Position numbers and translations under genes: made by a program. The notes below the pieces were generated by a model. The model saw only the letters and a program-made list of their open reading frames with translations. It made no database searches and had not been told where the DNA came from. This document shows positions 1 to 5,956 of a DNA stretch of 8,734 nucleotides, one piece after another. How positions within the stretch are numbered: the first letter of the stretch is position 1; each line of letters begins with the position of its first letter. The DNA is from a bacterium (lineage in GTDB: Bacteria > Cyanobacteriota > Vampirovibrionia > Gastranaerophilales > Gastranaerophilaceae), in assembly GCA_017541565.1 (NCBI GenBank), contig JAFXYU010000172.1, positions 1 through 8,734 of the forward strand. Reading direction: 5' to 3'.

Positions 1-825
1 ATGCTTGAATTACAGGGTTCTGATAAATTCAAGATTAGGAATAATATTGCAAAATTTAATATTAAACTCGGTAAAAATCAGGACGGTATATTAATTTTAG
101 AAGATTTGGCTCTTCTTTCCCAAAATGCATATGATATAACTTTGGAATTGGCAAGTGCATATATTTCGGTAAAAGAGTATAAAAAGGCACTTGAAAGATA
201 TATGCTTCTTCTCAACAATGCTAACCAAAAAGAAGCAAAAATGGTGAATATGCTTATATGTGAATTGTATATTATTTGGGCAATTGACAGAGCACAAGAT
301 GGGAAATTTGAAGAGTCAGACGGATATTTAAGAAATGCAATGCAATACAATCCGCTCAATCCTGAGGTTTATTATTCAATGGCAAAAAATTGCTTTTTAC
401 AAAAAAATTACAGCGGTGCGGTAGAGCAGATAACCAAAGCCATAGAATATGACAAAGATAACGCAAATTCTACAAAAAATTTGTTGCTGCTTGCAGATTC
501 GCATCACAATTTAGGGAATTTCTTTGAAGAAAAGAAGGCATTGTCTGACCTTTTGAAATATGATGAAAAAAGTTCCGAAGGTTTATTGAGGCTCGGAATA
601 ATGTATTCCGCTCAGCATGATATGAAAAATGCGGAGGAAACGTTCAAGGCGGCATTAGAAAGCAATCCGGAATTGATTGATGCAAAATACAATCTTGCAT
701 TGATATATGAAACCAACAATAAGGATAAAGCAAAAGAATTGTATATGGAAATTCTTGAGGATGACCCAACCAATGAAGAAGCAAAAAGAGCATTGAGTGA
801 TTTATCGGTGTCGGATACTTTTTAA
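1..825 (+). CDS. TPR-repeat protein, probably 5'-truncated
   Basis: The 274 residues are almost entirely tetratricopeptide repeats. Helical pairs can be recognised at about residues 44-77, 85-119, 121-154, 159-190, 191-224 and 225-258. They carry the usual small and aromatic positions (for example A52-Y54, Y125-A128, G199-Y202, Y230-Y236) and end in the N-P or D-P turns typical of TPRs (N117-P118, N222-P223, D255-P256). Such arrays are protein-binding scaffolds, and nothing here names a partner or an enzyme. The frame is open from base 1, where an in-frame ATG happens to stand. With no upstream sequence and therefore no visible ribosome site, this Met is more likely internal than the true start. 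No signal peptide is visible. The stop is TAA at 823-825, overlapping the stop of the convergent small gene on the other strand. I see no terminator after it. Confidence 0.85.
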   Translation: MLELQGSDKFKIRNNIAKFNIKLGKNQDGILILEDLALLSQNAYDITLELASAYISVKEYKKALERYMLLLNNANQKEAKMVNMLICELYIIWAIDRAQDGKFEESDGYLRNAMQYNPLNPEVYYSMAKNCFLQKNYSGAVEQITKAIEYDKDNANSTKNLLLLADSHHNLGNFFEEKKALSDLLKYDEKSSEGLLRLGIMYSAQHDMKNAEETFKAALESNPELIDAKYNLALIYETNNKDKAKELYMEILEDDPTNEEAKRALSDLSVSDTF

Positions 826-995
826 ATGTCTTCCGGAATATAAATTATAGTGTCATCAAGATAATTTATCGCATCTTGAAAACTCACTCCTCTTGGTACT
901 ATTCTTTGGTAATCTTTTACAATTGAAAGAACATCACTTGTGGATATTCTGATTATTCTTCTGCTGCCGTTTTCTGATTCGATTATTTTAGCCAT
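822..995 (-). CDS. Small unknown protein, 57 aa
   Basis: I do not recognise this protein. The chosen ATG (993-995) begins MAKIIESENGSRR and follows a good SD, GAGAGG, about six bases upstream. The frame extends to an earlier ATG at 1052, but that would add a hydrophobic stretch with no ribosome site, so the short form is preferred. The product is soluble, with a basic GSRRIIRIS segment (residues 9-17), a mixed helix around residues 19-28, and an acidic C-terminus rich in Asp, Ile and Tyr. This mix could suit a small nucleic-acid- or protein-binding factor, but that is only inference. It is the third gene behind hisS and the phosphopantetheinyl transferase, 59 bases after the latter's stop. 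Its TAA (822-824) overlaps the stop of the convergent TPR gene, so the two mRNAs share 3' ends unless something terminates earlier. Confidence 0.6.
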   Translation of the reverse strand: MAKIIESENGSRRIIRISTSDVLSIVKDYQRIVPRGVSFQDAINYLDDTIIYIPEDI

Positions 996-1054
996 TTTAT
1001 ACCTCTCACAAAGTATAAACGGCAAAAAAAAATAATACTTTAAAAAAATCATTT

Positions 1055-1582
1055 TTATACGTTAGAAAACTTTTTTGTAGTTAGAATATAAACTTCAAAA
1101 TTTTCTTTTTTGTTTGAAGAACAGGCAGAAATGCAGTAATTTTCCATCATTAAAGTATGTTCCTTTTTCTCTTCTTCTCCGAGTTTGTACCTTGCTTCAT
1201 ACAATGTCCATTCTTTATAAAACTCTTCTTTTGTATCAGCATTAAAATTCATTCTTTTTGCAATTTTGGAAAAATTCCGTTCAGTCATTTCTTCAATATC
1301 TATTCCGCAATTATAATCGGAAATTCCAAAAATGGCATAATTACCGCTGTGGCTTATAGTAATATGTTTTTCGCGGGATTGAAGTATCGGTTTTTCATTC
1401 TCAAATATAATTGTTCTGTTTGAAATTTTATACACATGTTCAAGAATTCTGTCCATCATCAAATATGAAAAACAGTGTTCTTTTAATTTCTTGGAATTGG
1501 CAATTTCTCTTTTTTTAAATTCCAAAAGTATTTTTTCTTCAATATTATCAGCGCCCGCTGTTTCTATAATAAAAATATCCAT
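1055..1582 (-). CDS. Sfp-type 4'-phosphopantetheinyl transferase
   Basis: Enzymes of this family transfer the 4'-phosphopantetheine arm of CoA to a serine of an acyl, peptidyl or aryl carrier protein in the cytosol, using Mg2+. The family blocks are visible in order: ISHSG at residues 76-80, GIDIE at 93-97 (metal-binding Asp95 and Glu97), and FYKEWTLYEARYK at 121-133 (Trp125, Glu129, Lys133). At 175 aa it is shorter than Sfp itself (about 224 aa), within the range of small bacterial homologues. One departure is Tyr128 where most members have Lys in W-T/S-x-K-E-A. The start is three bases behind the hisS stop and has no SD, so translation probably depends on ribosomes finishing hisS. No carrier protein or synthase gene is in the window, so the substrate is unknown. 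It could be the fatty-acid acyl carrier protein if the organism lacks AcpS. Confidence 0.85.
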   Translation of the reverse strand: MDIFIIETAGADNIEEKILLEFKKREIANSKKLKEHCFSYLMMDRILEHVYKISNRTIIFENEKPILQSREKHITISHSGNYAIFGISDYNCGIDIEEMTERNFSKIAKRMNFNADTKEEFYKEWTLYEARYKLGEEEKKEHTLMMENYCISACSSNKKENFEVYILTTKKFSNV

Positions 1583-1585
1583 AAT

Positions 1586-2821
1586 TTATTTAAAAAATTT
1601 TATAATATTGCTTCTTTCAATTGTCTTTTGTTCGGCAGTATCCAGATTTTTTACGGTTACTTTGTTCTGTGAAATTTCATCTTCGCCGAGAATGACTGCA
1701 AATTTCGCTGTTTTTGATGCTTTTTCAAGTTGTTTTACAAATTTCTTATTACTCAAATCGAATTCTGTTGTTATATTTTCAGCGCGAAGTTCCTCCGTAA
1801 GTTTTAGGGCTTCTTTAACATCATTAGATATTACAAAAGCAGTTGTTTTTTTGTCTTCTATTTTACCTATCAATGATGCCAGTCTTTCCATCCCCATTGC
1901 AAAACCTACTGCCGGAGTGTCCTCCCCGCCAAGATTTTTTACAAGAGAATCGTATCTTCCGCCTCCGCACACAGCATTCTGAGAGCCAAGAGAGTTCGAT
2001 TTTATTTCAAAAACTGTTCTGTTGTAGTAATCCAAACCTCTTACAAGGAGTTTATTTCTTTCATATTTTATTCCTAATGTATCAAGATACTCTTTAAGTG
2101 TCTTAAAATGTTCGGCGCATTCCGGACAAATAAAATCTCCTTGAATAACAGCCTGAATTTCCGATTTGGCAAAAATCTCCTGACATTCCGGACTTTTACA
2201 GTCCAAGAGTCTCAGCGGATTTTTTTCGTATCTTGATTGGCAGTCTTCACAAAGATTTGACAGATAAGGTTTTATAACCGCTTTTAATTTTGTCTTAAAT
2301 TCTTCCCTGCATACGGGACATCCGAGAGTGTTAAGTTCGACGGTTAAATCGTTAAGTCCCAGTGCTTTAAGATAATTTATTGCCATCAATATTACTTCGG
2401 CATCGGCAGAAGGCTGTTTTATCCCGAAAACTTCTATTCCTACTTGATGGAATTGTCTTTGTCTTCCTGCCTGTGGACGTTCATAACGAAACATGGGACC
2501 TTTATACCAGAGTTTTATCGGAGCCGATAACCTGTGCATGCCGTTTTCAATAAAAGAACGGACAACTCCTGCCGTGTTTTCAGGTCTGAGAGTTAATGAA
2601 CGTTCGGATTTTTCAAAAGTGTACATTTCTTTATTTACAATATCCGTGGTATCTCCTACTCCTCTTGCAAATAATTCTGTTGCTTCAAAAATGGGAGTAC
2701 GGATTTCTTTTGCACCGTATTTCGTAAAAATTTCATTTGCTTTTTCTTCCATAAAATGCCAAACGGACATTTCTTCCGGAAGAATATCTTTTGTACCTTT
2801 TTGAATTTTTATTATTGCCAT
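1586..2821 (-). CDS. hisS: Histidyl-tRNA synthetase
   Basis: This cytosolic class II synthetase joins L-histidine to tRNA-His using ATP. With Met1 at 2819-2821 it is 411 aa, a normal length. The N-terminus QKGTKDILPEE is typical. Motif 2 is at about residues 111-128 (FRYERPQAGRQRQFHQVG), the histidine-specific LVRGLDYYNRTVFE block is at 259-272, and motif 3 (AVGFAMGMERL) is at 304-314. A C-terminal anticodon-binding domain follows. The insertion domain has four cysteine pairs: C168/C171, C191/C194, C208/C213 and C232/C235. I know this pattern from Gram-positive-type HisRS, where it may bind zinc. The start was chosen for the SD AGAGGA seven bases before ATG. A TTG seven codons earlier in frame has no ribosome site. 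It leads the hisS, phosphopantetheinyl transferase, 57-aa protein cluster. Confidence 0.98.
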   Translation of the reverse strand: MAIIKIQKGTKDILPEEMSVWHFMEEKANEIFTKYGAKEIRTPIFEATELFARGVGDTTDIVNKEMYTFEKSERSLTLRPENTAGVVRSFIENGMHRLSAPIKLWYKGPMFRYERPQAGRQRQFHQVGIEVFGIKQPSADAEVILMAINYLKALGLNDLTVELNTLGCPVCREEFKTKLKAVIKPYLSNLCEDCQSRYEKNPLRLLDCKSPECQEIFAKSEIQAVIQGDFICPECAEHFKTLKEYLDTLGIKYERNKLLVRGLDYYNRTVFEIKSNSLGSQNAVCGGGRYDSLVKNLGGEDTPAVGFAMGMERLASLIGKIEDKKTTAFVISNDVKEALKLTEELRAENITTEFDLSNKKFVKQLEKASKTAKFAVILGEDEISQNKVTVKNLDTAEQKTIERSNIIKFFK

Positions 2822-3162
2822 TTTTTTATCCTCTGAAATCAATAAGTTAATTGTACAACAAAAATGCTCTCAACCTTGTTTTTGAACATGAATAAAAAAT
2901 GCAAAAAATATCAATTGTAAAGTTTTGTAAAATCTGCCTAATTTTTTTTCTAATTCGGTATTGAACTTAACAAAAAAATACAATTTCTGAAATGCTCGTT
3001 CTGATTGGGCTTCGCCAAAGTGTGACGAGCGTTTGTAAACATTTTTTACAAAAAATACACAAACTCCTCAAGTTTTTGAAAACCAATCCGTAAACACGGA
3101 TATCGAAGGTTGAAAACCGTAGAAAAAACATTAAAAGGTATACAAAAACAGGAGTATGTATT
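2822..3162. other. Divergent intergenic region, 341 bp, no gene seen
   Basis: This stretch separates the starts of hisS (minus) and the secreted HExxH protein (plus). A frame open on the minus strand at 2967-3212 crosses the inverted repeats, has no ribosome site and runs into the start of the next gene, so I do not call it. The half next to hisS is plain AT-rich DNA with a TACAAT hexamer on the minus strand (2850-2855) that could be a -10 element, but no convincing -35 is placed for it. The half next to the plus-strand gene holds the inverted repeats described separately. A plus-strand TACAAT at 2979-2984 lies just before them and also lacks a good -35. The promoters are therefore not firmly located. 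Confidence 0.6.
2990..3118 (+). promoter_or_regulatory. Candidate structured RNA leader (series of hairpins)
   Basis: Inverted repeats follow one another here upstream of the gene at 3163. Arms 2990-3000 and 3024-3034 pair over 11 positions, with the core GCTCGT/ACGAGC and three G-U pairs at most, around an inner TTGG/CCAA hairpin (3005-3018). TTTGTAAA (3032-3039) and TTTACAAA (3045-3052) form a perfect 8-bp repeat that shares three bases with the first stem. GTTT/AAAC (3072-3083) and ATCCGT/ACGGAT (3086-3101, loop AAAC) follow. GGTT at 3108-3111 can pair with AACC at either 3081-3084 or 3115-3118. The 9-mer TTGAAAACC occurs twice, at 3076-3084 and 3110-3118. It matches no riboswitch class I can recall. 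It could be a cis-regulatory leader, a small RNA or a DNA-level repeat. The first hairpin is not followed at once by a T-run, so it is a poor terminator. Confidence 0.4.
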
Positions 3163-3720
3163 GTGAAAAAGGTATTATTGGTATTTGTGGCATTTATGTG
3201 CTTAACACTCAATCAGGCGTTTGCCTACAGAGCGTCAGATTTTTCTTCTGATTCAAAAATTATCGCAGCAATCAACATGTTAGAACAAGCCGGTGAAACG
3301 GATGTTTTGAGAAACTTGCAAAGACATGCAATCAGAGTTTCTTTTGATGATTTATCATCTGTGTCAATCAGCAGCAGTAAGGCTTATGCAGTAAGCACTT
3401 ATAACAGATACGGTTCAAGAGTTATAATGATTAATTCAATATACAGAAATGCACCGACAGAACAAATTGCTTGCTTAATTGCACACGAAAGTTGTCACAC
3501 TAAACAAGTTGCAGATTTGCAGGAAGAAACTACAGCAACTCAAAAAGAAGCAGCAACTTGGATTAGATTGAAAAATTCTTCTAAAGTTTATCCGGATTCA
3601 AAATTGACAAGAAGATTAGACAACCTAAGCGGTCTATATCTCGCATCAACTAGCGGAAATAACTTAGTACAACAAAAAATTGCATCTAACGGTTTTTACA
3701 GAAGCCAGTTGGGACTTTAA
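3163..3720 (+). CDS. Small secreted HExxH putative metallopeptidase
   Basis: The 185-aa product starts with a clear signal peptide: a Lys-Lys N-terminus, a hydrophobic core at residues 4-18, and probable cleavage after AFA at 19-21. It is therefore exported, and with no later membrane segment or lipobox it is likely periplasmic or extracellular. The zinc-site motif HESCH spans residues 108-112 in a helix (IACLIAHESCHTKQ), giving ligands His108 and His112 and catalytic Glu109. The following helix has E122-x-x-A-T and E129-A-x-x-W133, so Glu122 is the likely third ligand by analogy with ExxAD in other gluzincins. I do not recognise the exact family, and peptidase activity is inferred from the motif only. 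The start is GTG (3163-3165) behind AGGAG (3150-3154); no ATG fits the frame. It is a single gene between a structured leader and a strong terminator. Confidence 0.85.
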   Translation: MKKVLLVFVAFMCLTLNQAFAYRASDFSSDSKIIAAINMLEQAGETDVLRNLQRHAIRVSFDDLSSVSISSSKAYAVSTYNRYGSRVIMINSIYRNAPTEQIACLIAHESCHTKQVADLQEETTATQKEAATWIRLKNSSKVYPDSKLTRRLDNLSGLYLASTSGNNLVQQKIASNGFYRSQLGL

Positions 3721-3749
3721 TAAAAGTTTTATGCAATAATACCTTTTTC

Positions 3750-3788
3750 AGCCGGACGGAGAATTCCTGAGCCGGCTTTATTTTTTTT
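3750..3788 (+). terminator. Rho-independent terminator after the HExxH gene
   Basis: AGCCGG (3750-3755) pairs perfectly with CCGGCT (3772-3777). Within the loop GGA and TCC can pair further. A T-rich tract with a single A runs from 3777 to 3788, starting at the stem base. It lies 30 bases after the TAA of the HExxH gene. On the opposite strand the stem is preceded by A's and not followed by a T-run, so it should act on plus-strand transcripts only. The T-tract overlaps the stop codon of the convergent HD-GYP-like gene. Confidence 0.88.
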
Positions 3789-4551
3789 ATGCAACATCAT
3801 ATAATTCGGCATATTTGAGAAGCGCATTATATACGGCAGGAAGAATTTTTCCTTCGCGAACTTCCTTATACAAAACCAAAAGAGCATCAAGTCTTGAGAG
3901 TTTCCGTCTGTAGACTCTTCTTTCTCTGAGAGCGCTGTATTTATCCGCAATCGAAATTATTTGAACGCCCAAATCGGCAGATGTATTTTCCGAAGAAAGT
4001 GCAGGATATCCAGAATGTTTTAAATTTTGGTGATGGTATTTAATCAGTGCAAGTGTTTCATCCGGCAGGTTTTGGGTTTTCAACAGTTCATACCCCAGAG
4101 TCGAATGTATATTCATAATTTTTCGCTCTTTCATATTTAACTTTGCGGGTTTATTCAAAATTTTTGAAGGAATCAAAACTTTACCCAAATCGTGGAGCAT
4201 TGAAGCCTCTTTCAAGGTATCCATATCTACTTGATTTTTTATTCCCTCGGACAAAATTGAGTATACTCCCATTGCAATATTGCAGGTGTCATTCATGTGT
4301 CCGCCGGTTAATTCTTTAAGCGTTTTTATATTGATGAGCGGTTTTATATGATATCTGCGCAAGATTTTTTGTATCAACGGATTGGATTTAATCATATTTT
4401 GCACAACGGACTTGTGCAATTTTTCATCCTTATCCATGTTTAAAAATATTTTTCCAAGAGAATCTTTGAACACCAGAAAACTGTGCTTACTTATTTGTAT
4501 AGCACCGCTCAGGCTGATTTTTTTCTCTTTTTGGGGGGAAGTAATACTCAT
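3787..4551 (-). CDS. HD-GYP-like HD-domain phosphohydrolase
   Basis: HD-GYP enzymes hydrolyse cyclic di-GMP or related cyclic dinucleotides at a metal centre. Numbering from the ATG at 4549-4551 (254 aa), the ligand set looks complete: His85, His120-Asp121 within HDLGK, His149, His173-His174 and Asp203 within IADKYSAL. The signature loop reads HHQNLKHSGYP (173-183), where the usual form is HHExxDGxGYP, so E, D and G are replaced by Q, K and H while GYP is kept. Residues 1-70 are an N-terminal part I do not recognise; no receiver, PAS or membrane segment is visible. An adjacent GTG (4552-4554) is an alternative start. The ribosome site is weak. The gene stands alone on the minus strand between two plus-strand genes. 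Whether it degrades c-di-GMP, has another substrate, or acts as a non-catalytic sensor cannot be told from sequence. Confidence 0.85.
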   Translation of the reverse strand: MSITSPQKEKKISLSGAIQISKHSFLVFKDSLGKIFLNMDKDEKLHKSVVQNMIKSNPLIQKILRRYHIKPLINIKTLKELTGGHMNDTCNIAMGVYSILSEGIKNQVDMDTLKEASMLHDLGKVLIPSKILNKPAKLNMKERKIMNIHSTLGYELLKTQNLPDETLALIKYHHQNLKHSGYPALSSENTSADLGVQIISIADKYSALRERRVYRRKLSRLDALLVLYKEVREGKILPAVYNALLKYAELYDVA

Positions 4552-4581
4552 CACACACCGTAGGAATATGCTCTTAACAAA

Positions 4582-4610
4582 AGTTTACAATAAATTTCCG
4601 TTTTTTGCAA
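4582..4610 (-). promoter_or_regulatory. Weak candidate promoter for the HD-GYP-like gene
   Basis: On the minus strand TTGCAA (4605-4610) and TAAACT (4582-4587) are 17 bases apart, each matching four of six consensus positions for sigma-70-type promoters. Transcription would begin around 4575, about 24 bases before the start codon. In such AT-rich DNA matches of this quality arise by chance, so this is tentative. No comparable plus-strand pair with good spacing was found for the divergent membrane-protein gene. Confidence 0.25.
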
Positions 4611-4693
4611 ATAAAATTTTGTCAGATGTGCATTATTCTTTTGGCTAAGGTCTTTTTTTCTAATCTGAGTAAATATTTTTTTAGGAGGAAATT

Positions 4694-5218
4694 ATGACAG
4701 AAAACAGATTTTTAAATTATTTATTAACGGAGGGAGTTCTTTCGATTTTACTCGCTTTGTCCGTATTAATACTTCCGAAAGTTACGGAGGTTTCTTTTAT
4801 GTTTGCATTGAGCCTTGTTTTAATAGTTTATGGCGGATATAAAATGACCACATCCTTTCTCTCAAGGAATTTTATTCGTTATTATGTTATGGAAATTGTG
4901 TCTTCCGGTATTTTATTTTTCACCGGCTTGGTTATGATGATTTTGCCGGTTATAGATATGATAGCGGTTGTATCTGTTCTTGGTATATATTTTGTTTTAC
5001 AAAGTATTTCAATGACGTCATTTTTATGTCAAGCGAAAAATATTATTAATTTTCCGCAAATTAATACCTTGCTGCCGCATCTCCAACTTTTATTTGGAAT
5101 TATACTGATAATACTGTTTTCGACGATATGGGCAGCAGGAACTCTTTTTTGTTTGAATTTTTTGATAACTGGGGTAATGCTTGTAAATATGTACATAACA
5201 AAAAAATTAGAGATTTAA
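4694..5218 (+). CDS. DUF308/HdeD-like membrane protein
   Basis: This 174-aa integral membrane protein has about six hydrophobic segments, near residues 10-28, 33-53, 66-86, 88-110, 128-145 and 148-168. Three of them open with similar text, G-x-L-S-I-L-L (14-20), G-I-L-F-F-T-G (72-78) and F-G-I-I-L-I-I (134-140). This gives a three-fold hairpin repeat as in the DUF308 family, whose best-known member is the E. coli acid-stress protein HdeD. The biochemical role of the family is not established and nothing here narrows it. The start is secure: a perfect AGGAGG (4683-4688) five bases before ATG, the strongest ribosome site in the window. It diverges from the HD-GYP-like gene across a 142-bp spacer, and its last 12 bases overlap the 3' end of coaX on the opposite strand. 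Confidence 0.8.
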   Translation: MTENRFLNYLLTEGVLSILLALSVLILPKVTEVSFMFALSLVLIVYGGYKMTTSFLSRNFIRYYVMEIVSSGILFFTGLVMMILPVIDMIAVVSVLGIYFVLQSISMTSFLCQAKNIINFPQINTLLPHLQLLFGIILIILFSTIWAAGTLFCLNFLITGVMLVNMYITKKLEI

Positions 5219-5956
5219 GTCATACAGGATTTTTAATCCCATAAGAGTCAAATTCGGATTAATTACGTCATACTTATTTATATATTTTGAAACTAAACTC
5301 GAAAACCCTCCGGTTATGATTATCGTAGGTTTTGATTTCAATTCTTTTTCGCACTCACTTAAAAGTCCTTCTATTGCACATACATGACCGCGGATTACAC
5401 CGGAAAGGATATTTTCTTCCGTATTGCTGCCTATTACAAAATTTTGTTCTTTTATTTCAACAAGAGGCAATTTCGATGTTTTTCCGCATAAAACGTCCAG
5501 TTGAAGTCCTATTCCCGGCATGATAATTCCGCCCGTAAAATCACCGTTTTTATCTATGATATCAAAGGTTGTTGCAGTACCCGCATCAACAACAACAGCA
5601 GGCAAATTGTACAAATTCTTTGCGGCGCATACGTTTGCAATTCTGTCAGCACCTGCTTCTTTCGGATTTGCTGTAATTATATTAAATCCTAAGTTTAGTT
5701 CACTTGATACTATAACAGGCTCAATACCAAAAAGAGTTTTTACGGTATCTTTTATTATTTCGGAAAGTTCTTTTACCACTGAACTGATAATGCATGAAGT
5801 AACAGAATAATTCTTCAGTTCAGAGAGGAACAGTTTTATGTATTCATTTTTATTTAAAGATTTATCGGAGTTAAGTCTGAAAGTGTAAATCGGAGAGTCT
5901 CCGTCAAAAACACCTGTAGTAATATTTGTGTTACCTATATCAATAGCCAAGAGCAT
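5207..5956 (-). CDS. coaX: Type III pantothenate kinase
   Basis: CoaX phosphorylates pantothenate with ATP, the first committed step of CoA synthesis, in the cytosol. At 249 aa it has normal length and the ASKHA-fold motifs are intact: the phosphate-binding DIGNT at residues 6-10, GADR at 102-105 with catalytic Asp104, DAGTATTFD at 124-132, GGIIMPGI at 142-149 and ITGG at 214-217, ending in the usual LTLMGL (236-241). Type III kinases need a monovalent cation and escape CoA feedback; this is family knowledge. The ATG shares one base with the stop of the upstream WYL gene (TAATG, 5954-5958) and has no SD, so it is probably translated by reinitiation. It is the last gene of the five-gene operon, and its 3' end overlaps the convergent DUF308 gene by 12 bases with no visible terminator. 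Confidence 0.96.
   Translation of the reverse strand: MLLAIDIGNTNITTGVFDGDSPIYTFRLNSDKSLNKNEYIKLFLSELKNYSVTSCIISSVVKELSEIIKDTVKTLFGIEPVIVSSELNLGFNIITANPKEAGADRIANVCAAKNLYNLPAVVVDAGTATTFDIIDKNGDFTGGIIMPGIGLQLDVLCGKTSKLPLVEIKEQNFVIGSNTEENILSGVIRGHVCAIEGLLSECEKELKSKPTIIITGGFSSLVSKYINKYDVINPNLTLMGLKILYDLNL

Noticed and set aside
1491..1982. Plus-strand open frame of 163 codons opposite the transferase and hisS
   Set aside because: It is antisense to two well-supported genes; Ser/Phe-rich composition is what reverse reading of AT-rich Lys/Glu codons produces.
2851..2858. Palindrome TTGTACAA upstream of hisS as an operator
   Set aside because: An 8-bp AT-rich palindrome is expected by chance here and has no second copy in the spacer.
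2994..3030. GC-rich hairpin as a tRNA or as a hisS T-box element
   Set aside because: It has no cloverleaf or T-loop signature, and it is on the opposite strand and too far from hisS. No T-box-like sequence is seen on the minus strand before hisS.
2967..3212. Minus-strand open frame of 81 codons across the intergenic region
   Set aside because: It lies over the inverted repeats and the start of the secreted-protein gene, has no ribosome site and its sequence is low in typical coding character.
4533..4538. Run of six G (six C in the HD-GYP-like gene) as a phase-variation tract
   Set aside because: Six bases is short for slippage, it falls in codons close to the start, and there is no other sign of switching.
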